From Thermoleophilia bacterium (GTDB lineage: Bacteria; Actinomycetota; Thermoleophilia; Gaiellales; Gaiellaceae), in contig JAICTB010000111.1 of the NCBI GenBank assembly GCA_025936595.1, positions 1-7,258 of the forward strand: a stretch of DNA of 7,258 nucleotides. Reading direction: 5' to 3'. The notes beneath the pieces were generated by a model. That model searched no databases, was not told the DNA's origin, and worked only from the letters and a program-made list of their open reading frames with translations. Positions 1 through 5,675 of the stretch are shown here, one piece after another (position 1 is the stretch's first letter; the number at the start of each line of letters is the position of its first letter). A program made the position numbers and the translations under genes.

Positions 1-1
1 G

Positions 2-382
2 GAGAAGGCGCTGAACCAGATCGCCAACGGCTCCGTCGTCGAGTTCCAGGTCGCCGGCCAGTGCGGCCTCGGCGTGCTCGACGCCGCCAAGGAGAAGGGC
101 ATCTTCGGCGTCGGCGTCGACGCCGACCAGGGCTACCTCGGAAAGCACGTGATGACGAGCGCCCTGAAGAAGGTCGACGTCGCCGTCTTCTCGGCGATCG
201 GCCAGGCCAAGGCCGGCAAACTGAAGGGCGGCAAGAACGCCGTCTTCAGCGCGAAGGTCAACGGCGTCGGCTACGGCAAGTGGAGCCCGAGGGTCCCGCT
301 CTCGATCAGAAGCGCCGTCCTCAAGCAGTTCAAGCTCCTGAAGGCCGGCAAGGTCAAGGGGATCCCCGCGACCGTCAAGTAG
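2..382 (+). CDS. BMP-family ABC transporter substrate-binding protein, 3' end only (5' end outside window)
   Basis: This is the C-terminal 126 residues of a BMP/PnrA-family (PF02608) binding protein, the extracytoplasmic lipoprotein class that captures nucleosides for an ABC importer. The frame is open from the first full codon at 2 to TAG at 380-382. Visible family hallmarks are ALNQIANG, a strand and turn reading FQVAGQCGLGVLDAAKEKG, then GVDADQ, and near the end VNGVGYGKWSP followed by a Lys-rich helix (LLKAGKVKG). The VDADQ segment normally lines the ligand cleft. About 200 N-terminal residues, including signal peptide and lipobox, lie upstream. It is followed by a terminator-like hairpin and a divergent relative, then the cognate ATPase and permeases, which supports a role as the importer's receptor. 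Family assignment is strong; nucleoside specificity is inferred from the family. Confidence 0.93.
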   Translation, partial: EKALNQIANGSVVEFQVAGQCGLGVLDAAKEKGIFGVGVDADQGYLGKHVMTSALKKVDVAVFSAIGQAKAGKLKGGKNAVFSAKVNGVGYGKWSPRVPLSIRSAVLKQFKLLKAGKVKGIPATVK

Positions 383-408
383 CCGGTTCGTTCGAACGTG
401 GATCTGCG

Positions 409-436
409 ACGGGGCGGGCCGAGAGGCTCGCCCCGT
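409..436 (+). terminator. Hairpin downstream of the BMP gene, probable intrinsic terminator or mRNA 3' stabiliser
   Basis: Positions 409-420 pair with 425-436 as an uninterrupted 12-bp RNA stem (one G-U pair, 417 with 428) closed by a GAGA loop, which fits the stable GNRA tetraloop pattern. It begins 26 bases after the BMP stop codon. The 3' side has only scattered T residues (GTTACGTTGTG), not a clean U-tract, so termination may be partial. A partial terminator would give more binding protein than transporter, a common arrangement for ABC importers. The hairpin also argues against starting the next gene at the GTG at 398, because that would place the stem inside the coding region. Confidence 0.62.
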
Positions 437-442
437 TACGTT
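437..442 (+). promoter_or_regulatory. Possible -10 element (TACGTT) for the BMP-like lipoprotein gene
   Basis: TACGTT fits the TANNNT -10 pattern and lies directly after the terminator-like hairpin, with its last base 13 positions before the ATG at 455. That spacing would give a very short leader, consistent with the lack of a Shine-Dalgarno before this gene. No convincing -35 box is visible because the expected region falls within the hairpin stem. In GC-rich DNA a TANNNT match is weak evidence, so this is tentative. Confidence 0.25.
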
Positions 443-454
443 GTGCAGGCTCAC

Positions 455-1324
455 ATGCGGCGGGCGGCGATCATCTCTGCGGCGGCACTGCTGGCGAGCG
501 GCTGCGGCTCCGCCCATCCGAAGGCGACCACGACCGCTCCGCCGAGGCCGAAGCCTGCTCCCTCGGGGCTCGCCGTCGGCGTGGTCGGGCCACTTGCGAT
601 CAGCGTCACCGGAACGCACATCCGGCGCGGCCCGCTCGAGGAGCTCCTCGGCGTTCCACTCGTGCTCGTCTCGGCGAAGTCTCTCCCGCTGGCCACCGTC
701 GCGGCGGCCGCGGCAGCGACGCCCACCTCGCACTTCGCGTTCGTCGGGGCATCGACCGGCGGATCGCACCGCCCGAATCTCGTCGGGGTCGTCCTGCGTG
801 ACGAGCAGGCGGCGCTGCTCGGCGGCGTCGTCGCGGGCTTCGTCGCCAAGGAGCGAGGCGGAGCCTCGGGACGCGTCGCCTGGGTCGGCCCCGAGGAGCA
901 GGCGCTTACACGGGCCTTCGTGCGCGGCGTGCACGAGTCGTTCCCGTCGGCGACCGTCCTCATCGCGTCGTCGAAGCGGATTCCCACCCGCTGCAAGGAG
1001 GCGGCGCTCGGCGCACTCGCGCGCGGCGCGGTCGTCGTGATGGCGCACGGCGGGCCCTGCGCGGCTGCGGCGGCCGACGGCGCGCACCAGCAGAATCACC
1101 CCGCGCTGAGCGTCGACGACTTCGAGCTGCCGAGCGTCGCCGCGACGGTGGTCACCCGCGACGCGGTCGCCGGCGTCTTCCACGGCGGCGAGGACCTCGT
1201 GTTCGGCGCCGCGAGCGGTGCGATCGGCATCGGGCGGCTCGATCCGCTGATCTCACCTGCGACCGCCGTCCGCGCGCGGGCGGCGGCAGAGGAGCTCGCG
1301 AGCGGTCTCCGGCCGACTGGGTAG
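455..1324 (+). CDS. Divergent BMP-like lipoprotein, short paralogue of the upstream binding protein
   Basis: The predicted protein has 289 residues. The N-terminus is a lipoprotein signal: MRR, a hydrophobic run (residues 4-14) and ASGC with the lipid-accepting cysteine at 17, then a Pro/Thr/Lys-rich tether to about residue 37. I chose ATG 455 because it places the signal peptide correctly and avoids the hairpin at 409-436; in-frame GTGs at 398 and 443 would add unlike residues. The body resembles BMP proteins: NLVGVVLRDEQAALLGGVVAGF, then GRVAWVGPEEQALTRAFVRGVHESFP, CKEAALGALARGAVVVMAHGGPC, SVDDFE and a C-terminal ISPATAVRARAAAEELASG. It is shorter than usual BMP proteins (about 330-360 residues), chiefly in the N-terminal lobe, where the usual Asp/Asn/Phe ligand segment is not recognisable. 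It may be an accessory receptor, a binder of another ligand or a decaying duplicate. Membership of the BMP superfamily is fairly sure; role unknown. Confidence 0.82.
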   Translation: MRRAAIISAAALLASGCGSAHPKATTTAPPRPKPAPSGLAVGVVGPLAISVTGTHIRRGPLEELLGVPLVLVSAKSLPLATVAAAAAATPTSHFAFVGASTGGSHRPNLVGVVLRDEQAALLGGVVAGFVAKERGGASGRVAWVGPEEQALTRAFVRGVHESFPSATVLIASSKRIPTRCKEAALGALARGAVVVMAHGGPCAAAAADGAHQQNHPALSVDDFELPSVAATVVTRDAVAGVFHGGEDLVFGAASGAIGIGRLDPLISPATAVRARAAAEELASGLRPTG

Positions 1325-1327
1325 GAT
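1322..1327 (+). promoter_or_regulatory. TAGGAT before the ATPase gene: possible -10 hexamer or weak ribosome binding site
   Basis: TAGGAT overlaps the stop codon of the BMP-like gene and ends 10 bases before the ATPase ATG. It fits TANNNT, the actinobacterial -10 pattern, with a leader of about three bases. The same bases contain AGGA at 1323-1326, 10 bases before the ATG, which could instead act as a weak Shine-Dalgarno. I cannot separate the two from sequence alone. No -35 box was seen. Confidence 0.25.
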
Positions 1328-1336
1328 CGCGGGCGC

Positions 1337-2857
1337 ATGCCTGAGGGTGCTTTGCTCGAGCTGCGCGGGATCACCAAGCGGTTCCCGGGCGTGCTCGCCA
1401 ACGACAACGTCAGCTTCGAGCTTCGCGCCGGCGAGGTGCACGCGCTGCTCGGAGAGAACGGCGCCGGCAAGTCGACGCTGATGAACATCCTCTACGGGCT
1501 GTACACGCCCGACGAGGGCGAGATCTTCCTGCACGGGCGGCCGATCGACCTAGGCTCGACGAGGGCCGCGATCGAGCACGGGATCGGGATGGTGCACCAG
1601 CACTTCATGTTGATCCCGGTGATGACCGTGGCGGAGAACATCGTCCTCGCCACCGAGCCGCGCCGTGCGGGCGTGCTGATGGACTACGACGCTGCGCGCA
1701 GGCGGGTGCGCGAGCTCTCGGAGCGCTACGGCCTGCTCGTCGACCCGGATGCGCGGATCGACCGGACGTCGGTCGGCCAGCAGCAGCGCGTCGAGATCCT
1801 GAAGGCGCTCTACCGCGGCGCCGAGATCCTGATCCTCGACGAGCCCACGGCGGTGCTGACACCGCAGGAGGCGAAGGAGCTCTTCGAGATCATCCGCTCC
1901 CTTACGGGCCAGGGGAAGTCGATCATCTTCATCTCGCACAAGCTGAACGAGGTGCTGGAGGTGGCAGACCGCGTGACGACGCTGCGCCGCGGCGTCGTCG
2001 TCGACACGATCGACGCCGAGGGCGCGACCGAGGAGGGGCTCGCGCGCATGATGGTCGGGCGCGAGGTGCTCCTCCGCGTCGACAAGAAGCCGTCGCAGCC
2101 CGAAGGCGCACTGCTGCAGGTCGAGCATCTCTCGGTGGTCGACGACCGCGGCCTCGAGATGGTGCGGGACGTCAGCTTCGAGGTGCGCGCGGGGGAGATC
2201 CTCGGGGTCGCCGGCGTGGACGCGAACGGCCAGAGCGAGCTGATCGACGCGATCGCCGGGCTGCGACACGTCAGCGCCGGCCGCATCGTCGTCGACGGCC
2301 GCGACATGACGAACGCGGATGCGAAGGACACGCTCGATGCGGGCATCGGCCACATTCCCGAGGACCGCCACCGCCGCGGCCTCGTGCTGCCGTTCTCGTT
2401 GACGGAGAACCTCGCCCTGCACGCCTACCGCCACGCGCCGAACTCGCGCCGCGGGCTCCTCAACCCGCGGGTGATGACGGCGCGCGCGCGCAAGCTCCTG
2501 AGCGAGTTCGACGTGCGCGGCGGTGCACCCGCGACGCCCGCGTTCGCCCTCTCCGGCGGGAACCAGCAGAAGGTCGTACTCGCCCGGGAGATCGACGGCG
2601 ACCCGAAGGTCCTGATCGCCGCGCAGCCGACCCGCGGGCTCGACGTGGGCGCGATCGAGTTCGTCCACCGCCGCCTCGTCGAGCAGCGCGACGCGGGCCG
2701 CGCCGTCCTCCTCGTCTCGCTCGAGCTCGAGGAGATCCTGTCCCTCTCAGACCGCATCCTCGTGATCTACGAGGGCCGTATCGTCGGCGAGTTCCCGCCG
2801 AGCGCGACGGAAGAGGAGCTCGGCCTCGCGATGACCGGTGGGAGGGCGGCGGCATGA
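1337..2857 (+). CDS. Nucleoside-type ABC transporter ATP-binding protein (two ABC domains, NupO/YufO-like)
   Basis: This 506-residue cytoplasmic ATPase powers the importer and carries two ABC domains in tandem, the usual length for the sugar/nucleoside (RbsA, MglA, NupO) group. Domain 1 looks catalytically complete: Walker A GENGAGKST (39-47), Q-loop near Q88, signature SVGQQQ (145-150) in place of LSGGQ, Walker B LILDEP (165-170) and switch His201. Domain 2 is degenerate in the way typical of the family: GVDANGQSEL around 293-302 lacks the Walker A lysine, Walker B reads LIAAQP (426-431) with Ala-Gln where Asp-Glu is expected, and the switch histidine is replaced (VSLELEE), but LSGGNQQ (405-411) is intact. 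One ATP site is therefore probably weakly active or structural. The ATG follows the previous stop by 12 bases, and its TGA overlaps the first permease's ATG. NupO-type assignment rests on the BMP receptor and permease context. Confidence 0.96.
   Translation: MPEGALLELRGITKRFPGVLANDNVSFELRAGEVHALLGENGAGKSTLMNILYGLYTPDEGEIFLHGRPIDLGSTRAAIEHGIGMVHQHFMLIPVMTVAENIVLATEPRRAGVLMDYDAARRRVRELSERYGLLVDPDARIDRTSVGQQQRVEILKALYRGAEILILDEPTAVLTPQEAKELFEIIRSLTGQGKSIIFISHKLNEVLEVADRVTTLRRGVVVDTIDAEGATEEGLARMMVGREVLLRVDKKPSQPEGALLQVEHLSVVDDRGLEMVRDVSFEVRAGEILGVAGVDANGQSELIDAIAGLRHVSAGRIVVDGRDMTNADAKDTLDAGIGHIPEDRHRRGLVLPFSLTENLALHAYRHAPNSRRGLLNPRVMTARARKLLSEFDVRGGAPATPAFALSGGNQQKVVLAREIDGDPKVLIAAQPTRGLDVGAIEFVHRRLVEQRDAGRAVLLVSLELEEILSLSDRILVIYEGRIVGEFPPSATEEELGLAMTGGRAAA
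2840..2846 (+). promoter_or_regulatory. Strong Shine-Dalgarno for the first permease
   Basis: GGGAGGG lies 7 bases before the ATG at 2854, within the last codons of the ATPase gene. It supports the 2854 start and translational coupling across the ATGA overlap. Confidence 0.75.
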
Positions 2858-4107
2858 CCGACGAGCTGTCCGCGGAAGAAGCGATCGAGCCGCCGCCGCC
2901 GGACGGGATCCCGCAGCCGCAGCAGCACTTCCGGTCGCGTTTCGGCGGGCTGAAGGGCGCCATCGCCCCGCTCCTGACGACGATCCTCGCGTTCTTCATG
3001 GGCGGCCTCGTCGTCCTCCTCACGGGCAAGAACCCGATCAGGGTCTACAAGGCCGTCTGGGACGGCACGGGCCTCAACTGGTTCGTCCACGTCGGCCATC
3101 ACTCCGCGCGGGTCCCCTTCGGGACGGCGCACATGTGGTTCCCGTGGGACACGGCCTCGATTGCCGCGCAGAACCTGCAGCAGACACTGCTTGTGACGAC
3201 CCCGATCATCCTCACCGGGCTCGCGGTCGCGTTTGCGTTCCGCTGCGGCATGTTCAACATCGGCGGCCAGGGCCAGTACTTCGCGGGAACGATCTTCGCC
3301 GTCTGGTTCGGCTCGTCCTTCAACGGCATGGCGCCGTTGCTGCACGTGCTCCTCTGCCTCGTCGTCGGCACGATCGCCGGGGCGGTGTGGGCCGGCATCG
3401 CCGGCATCCTCAAGGCGACGGTCGGGGCGCACGAGGTGATCTCCACGATCATGCTGAACTGGATCGCGATCTGGGTCGGCTCCTACCTGTTCGGCCAGGG
3501 AGGGCCGCTGCAGAACTCGGCGCAGAAGTCGATCCCCATCTCGAACGACATCTTCGACGGCGCGAAGCTGCCGGTGTTCTGGGGCCTGAAGCTGCTGCAG
3601 GGGCTCTCGATCGGGATCTTCATCGCGCTTGCGATGCTGGTCGTCTACTGGATCGTGATCAACCGCACGACCCTCGGCTTCGAGGTGCGCGCCGTCGGGT
3701 TCAATCCCGAGGCGGCCCGCTACGGGGGCGTCTCGGTCGCCCGCAACTACTTCCTGGCGATGGCGATCTCCGGCGCGTTCGCCGGTCTCGCCGGCGCCGT
3801 CGACATCACCGGCTGGGAGTACCGGATCGGCCAGAACGACATCCAGCTCGGCGGCAGCTCCGGGATCGGCTTCATCGGTCTGGCGGCGGCCCTACTCGGC
3901 CGGAACACGACGCTCGGCGTCGGGTTCGCATCGCTCCTCTTCGGGGCGCTGATCAACGGCACCTCCGGGCGGCAACTCGACCCGTCGATCTTCCGGCCCG
4001 ACCTCGCCGGGAACCTGACGACGATCATCCAGGGGCTCGTGATCCTGTTTGTCGGGCTGAACCTCGGCGGCGTGTGGGTCTGGCTGAAGCGGAGGAGGCG
4101 CGCATGA
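2854..4107 (+). CDS. ABC transporter permease 1, BPD_transp_2 family (NupP-like)
   Basis: This 417-residue inner-membrane protein forms half of the importer channel (branched-chain/sugar-type permease family, PF02653). After a cytoplasmic Glu/Pro/Gln-rich head (residues 1-35) comes a first membrane helix (about 37-57), a roughly 50-residue polar and aromatic segment rich in Trp, His and Phe that is probably extracytoplasmic, then the conserved core starting at LLVTTPIILTGLAVAFAF (112 on) and RCGMFNIGGQGQ (130-140). The EAA-like coupling loop that contacts the ATPase reads EVRAVGFNPEAARYGG (277-292). GFIGLAAALLG follows and the protein ends with a basic tail (KRRRRA). The start has a strong Shine-Dalgarno and overlaps the ATPase stop (ATGA); the stop overlaps the next ATG in the same way. 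It should pair with the following permease as a heterodimer. The substrate, probably a nucleoside, is inferred from the family. Confidence 0.95.
   Translation: MTDELSAEEAIEPPPPDGIPQPQQHFRSRFGGLKGAIAPLLTTILAFFMGGLVVLLTGKNPIRVYKAVWDGTGLNWFVHVGHHSARVPFGTAHMWFPWDTASIAAQNLQQTLLVTTPIILTGLAVAFAFRCGMFNIGGQGQYFAGTIFAVWFGSSFNGMAPLLHVLLCLVVGTIAGAVWAGIAGILKATVGAHEVISTIMLNWIAIWVGSYLFGQGGPLQNSAQKSIPISNDIFDGAKLPVFWGLKLLQGLSIGIFIALAMLVVYWIVINRTTLGFEVRAVGFNPEAARYGGVSVARNYFLAMAISGAFAGLAGAVDITGWEYRIGQNDIQLGGSSGIGFIGLAAALLGRNTTLGVGFASLLFGALINGTSGRQLDPSIFRPDLAGNLTTIIQGLVILFVGLNLGGVWVWLKRRRRA
4091..4098 (+). promoter_or_regulatory. Strong Shine-Dalgarno for the second permease
   Basis: GGAGGAGG lies 5 bases before the ATG at 4104 and inside the end of the first permease gene. 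It fixes the start at 4104 and rules out reading the much longer open frame that begins at 2838 as one protein. Confidence 0.8.
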
Positions 4108-5327
4108 ATGCCGTTGCGGCACGCCTCGGCGGCATCGGCTGGACGCACCCGAGGACGATCGGGATCCTCGGCATCGTGCTCGGGGCGCTGGCCTTCTGGC
4201 TCGCGCTGCCGCCCCTCGCCTCGCGCACAGCCGCGCTGCCGGTTGCGATCGGGATCCTCGCGGTCGCGGCGGGGATCTGGACGTTCTCGCGCGACGAGCG
4301 CCGCGTCGGGGGCGGCGCGATCGCGGCCGGCCTGCTCGGCATCGCCTTCGGGGTGCTCGCGACCCGCTCGTCGTCGACGCACCTCGACGAGGTCGTCGTC
4401 TGGAGCGCCCTCGGCGCGGCCACGCTGCGGTATGCGACGCCGCTGATCTACGCCGCGATCGGCGGGCTCTTCTGCGAGCGCAGCGGCGTGATCAACGTGG
4501 CGCTCGAGGGGATGCTGCTGACCGGGGCGTTCTTCGGCATCTGGGGCGCGATCTGGGCCCAGTCCTGGGCCGGCAGCGCGGCGTGGCTCGTCGGTGTCGG
4601 ATCCGCGGCGCTCGCGGGCATGGTGCTCGCCACCGTCCACGCGATCTGGGCGATCCACCTGAAGGTCGACCAGATCATCTCGGGCTTCGCGCTCAACTTC
4701 CTCGCGCTCGGCATCACGGGGTACCTGTTCATCGACAAGTACGGCGACACCGGCACCCCGGGCGACGTCCCGGGCATCCCGGACGTCCACATCCACTTCC
4801 TCCAGAACTGGTACTTCGTCGGGCCGATCATCGGGCAGCTCAACCTGATGATCTGGCTCTCGTTCGTACTGCTCGTCGGGACGTACATCCTCGTCTTCCG
4901 GACGCCGTTCGGGCTGCGCCTGCGCGCGGTCGGCGAGCACCCGCGCGCCGCGGACACCGTCGGCATCTCGGTCTACAAGGTGCGCTACGTCGCCGTCATC
5001 GCCTCCGGGGCCATCGCGGCGATGGGCGGGGCGTACCTCTCGATCGGCTTCGTTCATTCGTTCAACGAGGGCATGACGAACGGCACCGGCTTCATCGGCC
5101 TCGCCGCGCTCGTCTTCGGCAAGTGGAGGCCGTTCCCGACGTGGGGCGCGACACTCCTCTTCGGCTTCTCGAGCGCGCTTGCAGACCGGCTCCCGAACGC
5201 CTACGGGAACCAGTGGGGAACGCTCTTCCAGGCGCTGCCGTACCTCCTGACCCTCGTCGCCGTCGCCGGCGTGATCGGGCGGTCGATCGGCCCCGCGGCG
5301 GCTGGGCGCCCGTATGAGAAGCAGTAG
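4104..5327 (+). CDS. ABC transporter permease 2 with N-terminal membrane extension, BPD_transp_2 family (NupQ-like)
   Basis: This 407-residue inner-membrane protein is the second half of the channel. The family core begins near residue 106 with LRYATPLIYAAIGGLFCERSG and continues with GVINVALEGMLLTGAFFG, KVDQIISGFALNFLALG and an extracytoplasmic loop (DTGTPGDVPGIPDVHIH). The EAA-like coupling loop is LRAVGEHPRAADTVGI (273-288), and GFIGLAALVFGKWRP follows. In front of the core are about 105 extra residues with three hydrophobic segments (18-35, 46-61, 71-87), separated by short polar stretches (SRDERR after the second). Homologues without the extension are near 300 residues. The extension shows an internal repeat, listed separately. 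The start overlaps the upstream stop (ATGA), and the end overlaps the next gene's start by 14 bases. It should pair with permease 1. Family call is strong; the extension's role is unknown. Confidence 0.95.
   Translation: MNAVAARLGGIGWTHPRTIGILGIVLGALAFWLALPPLASRTAALPVAIGILAVAAGIWTFSRDERRVGGGAIAAGLLGIAFGVLATRSSSTHLDEVVVWSALGAATLRYATPLIYAAIGGLFCERSGVINVALEGMLLTGAFFGIWGAIWAQSWAGSAAWLVGVGSAALAGMVLATVHAIWAIHLKVDQIISGFALNFLALGITGYLFIDKYGDTGTPGDVPGIPDVHIHFLQNWYFVGPIIGQLNLMIWLSFVLLVGTYILVFRTPFGLRLRAVGEHPRAADTVGISVYKVRYVAVIASGAIAAMGGAYLSIGFVHSFNEGMTNGTGFIGLAALVFGKWRPFPTWGATLLFGFSSALADRLPNAYGNQWGTLFQALPYLLTLVAVAGVIGRSIGPAAAGRPYEKQ
4156..4260 (+). repeat. Two 15-base direct repeats, 90 bases apart, inside the permease 2 extension
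   Basis: The 15-mer CGATCGGGATCCTCG occurs at 4156-4170 and again at 4246-4260, exactly 90 bases (30 codons) apart and in the same reading frame. It encodes IGIL in membrane helices 1 and 2 of the N-terminal extension. A third helix has the related AGLLGI without the DNA identity. This may reflect tandem duplication of a short membrane hairpin, or simple convergence on common codons for Gly/Ile/Leu. Confidence 0.55.
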
Positions 5328-5640
5328 GGCGGCCGCCCGCACCGCCGTCTTCCTCGGCGCGCTCGCGCTCCTCGCGATCCCGGCCGGGATCGTCGCCGCG
5401 CAGTACCTGAACGGGGTCGCGCTCCTGCGCGCGCTCTACGTCGCGGTGCCGGCGGCGTGCGTGCTCGCCGTCGTGGCCGTCGCCTGCGCGCGTCGCGCGC
5501 GCTTCGGCGCCGCCCGGAGCCTCCGCGGCGGCTCCGGCTCTGTCCGCGCGGCGCGGTTCCTCGCCTGGGCCGGCCTGTATGCCGGGATCACCGGCGCGCT
5601 CGCGCTCGCGGTCTACGGCGCGCTCCGCTGGGCGCAGTAG
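5314..5640 (+). CDS. Small membrane protein of unknown function, three predicted helices
   Basis: This 108-residue protein is basic at the N-terminus (MRSSRAAARTA) and has three hydrophobic stretches: about 11-32, 34-59 and 84-106. Between the second and third is a positively charged, Gly/Ser/Arg-rich loop (ARRARFGAARSLRGG) that is probably cytoplasmic. The ATG lies within the end of permease 2 (14-base overlap, different frame), which suggests coupled translation with the transporter, though the Shine-Dalgarno is weak. I recognise no family. It could be a transporter accessory protein or belong with the RodZ-like gene 35 bases downstream. Support for it being real: clean membrane topology, tight overlap and GC-rich third positions continuous with its neighbours. 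Alternative in-frame starts are not better placed. Confidence 0.72.
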   Translation: MRSSRAAARTAVFLGALALLAIPAGIVAAQYLNGVALLRALYVAVPAACVLAVVAVACARRARFGAARSLRGGSGSVRAARFLAWAGLYAGITGALALAVYGALRWAQ

Positions 5641-5663
5641 CCCTTCTCACCGGACGGGGCTAC
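5637..5663 (+). promoter_or_regulatory. Perfect 7-bp inverted repeat upstream of the RodZ-like gene
   Basis: GTAGCCC at 5637-5643 is the exact reverse complement of GGGCTAC at 5657-5663, with 13 bases between and half-site centres 20 bases apart. The left arm covers the stop codon of the small membrane gene and the right arm overlaps the TACCCT hexamer. It may be an operator for a dimeric regulator or a weak RNA hairpin. There is no U-tract after it, so a terminator is less likely. Confidence 0.4.
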
Positions 5664-5666
5664 CCT
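5661..5666 (+). promoter_or_regulatory. Possible -10 element (TACCCT) for the RodZ-like gene
   Basis: TACCCT fits TANNNT and ends 10 bases before the GTG start, the same spacing as TAGGAT before the ATPase gene. There is no Shine-Dalgarno before this GTG, so a nearly leaderless transcript is plausible. The hexamer is overlapped by the right arm of the inverted repeat, so a bound regulator would block it. No clear -35 box is visible. Confidence 0.35.
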
Positions 5667-5675
5667 TAGCGGCCC

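Noticed and set aside
398..454. Extending the BMP-like lipoprotein upstream to GTG 398
   Set aside because: It would add 19 Arg/Gly/Pro-rich residues ahead of a clear lipoprotein signal peptide and place the terminator-like stem inside the coding region.
61..801. A 246-residue + strand open frame spanning the BMP end and the start of the lipoprotein gene
   Set aside because: It is Arg/Gly-rich out-of-frame sequence that crosses the hairpin; the alternative frames give recognisable BMP sequence.
1550..2668. A 372-residue open frame on the - strand opposite the ATPase
   Set aside because: It has His/Arg/Asp/Val-rich composition and no motif, and the + strand carries a complete ABC ATPase with all expected motifs in the same place.
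2150..2857. Degenerate Walker A and Walker B in the second ABC domain as signs of a decaying gene
   Set aside because: Loss of the Walker A Lys and the Asp-Glu pair in domain 2, with LSGGNQQ kept, is normal for the NupO/RbsA-type double ATPases; the reading frame is intact.
2838..5327. An 829-residue open frame covering both permease genes
   Set aside because: Its first half (to 4103) is an out-of-frame reading of permease 1, giving Arg/His/Asp-rich sequence without membrane helices. Only the part from ATG 4104, with its own strong Shine-Dalgarno, is the real permease 2.
3747..5342. A 531-residue open frame on the - strand opposite the permeases
   Set aside because: It is charged, low-complexity Arg/Asp/Glu/Ala sequence, as expected opposite GC-rich codons, and lies antisense to two well-supported permeases. 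No domain is recognisable.
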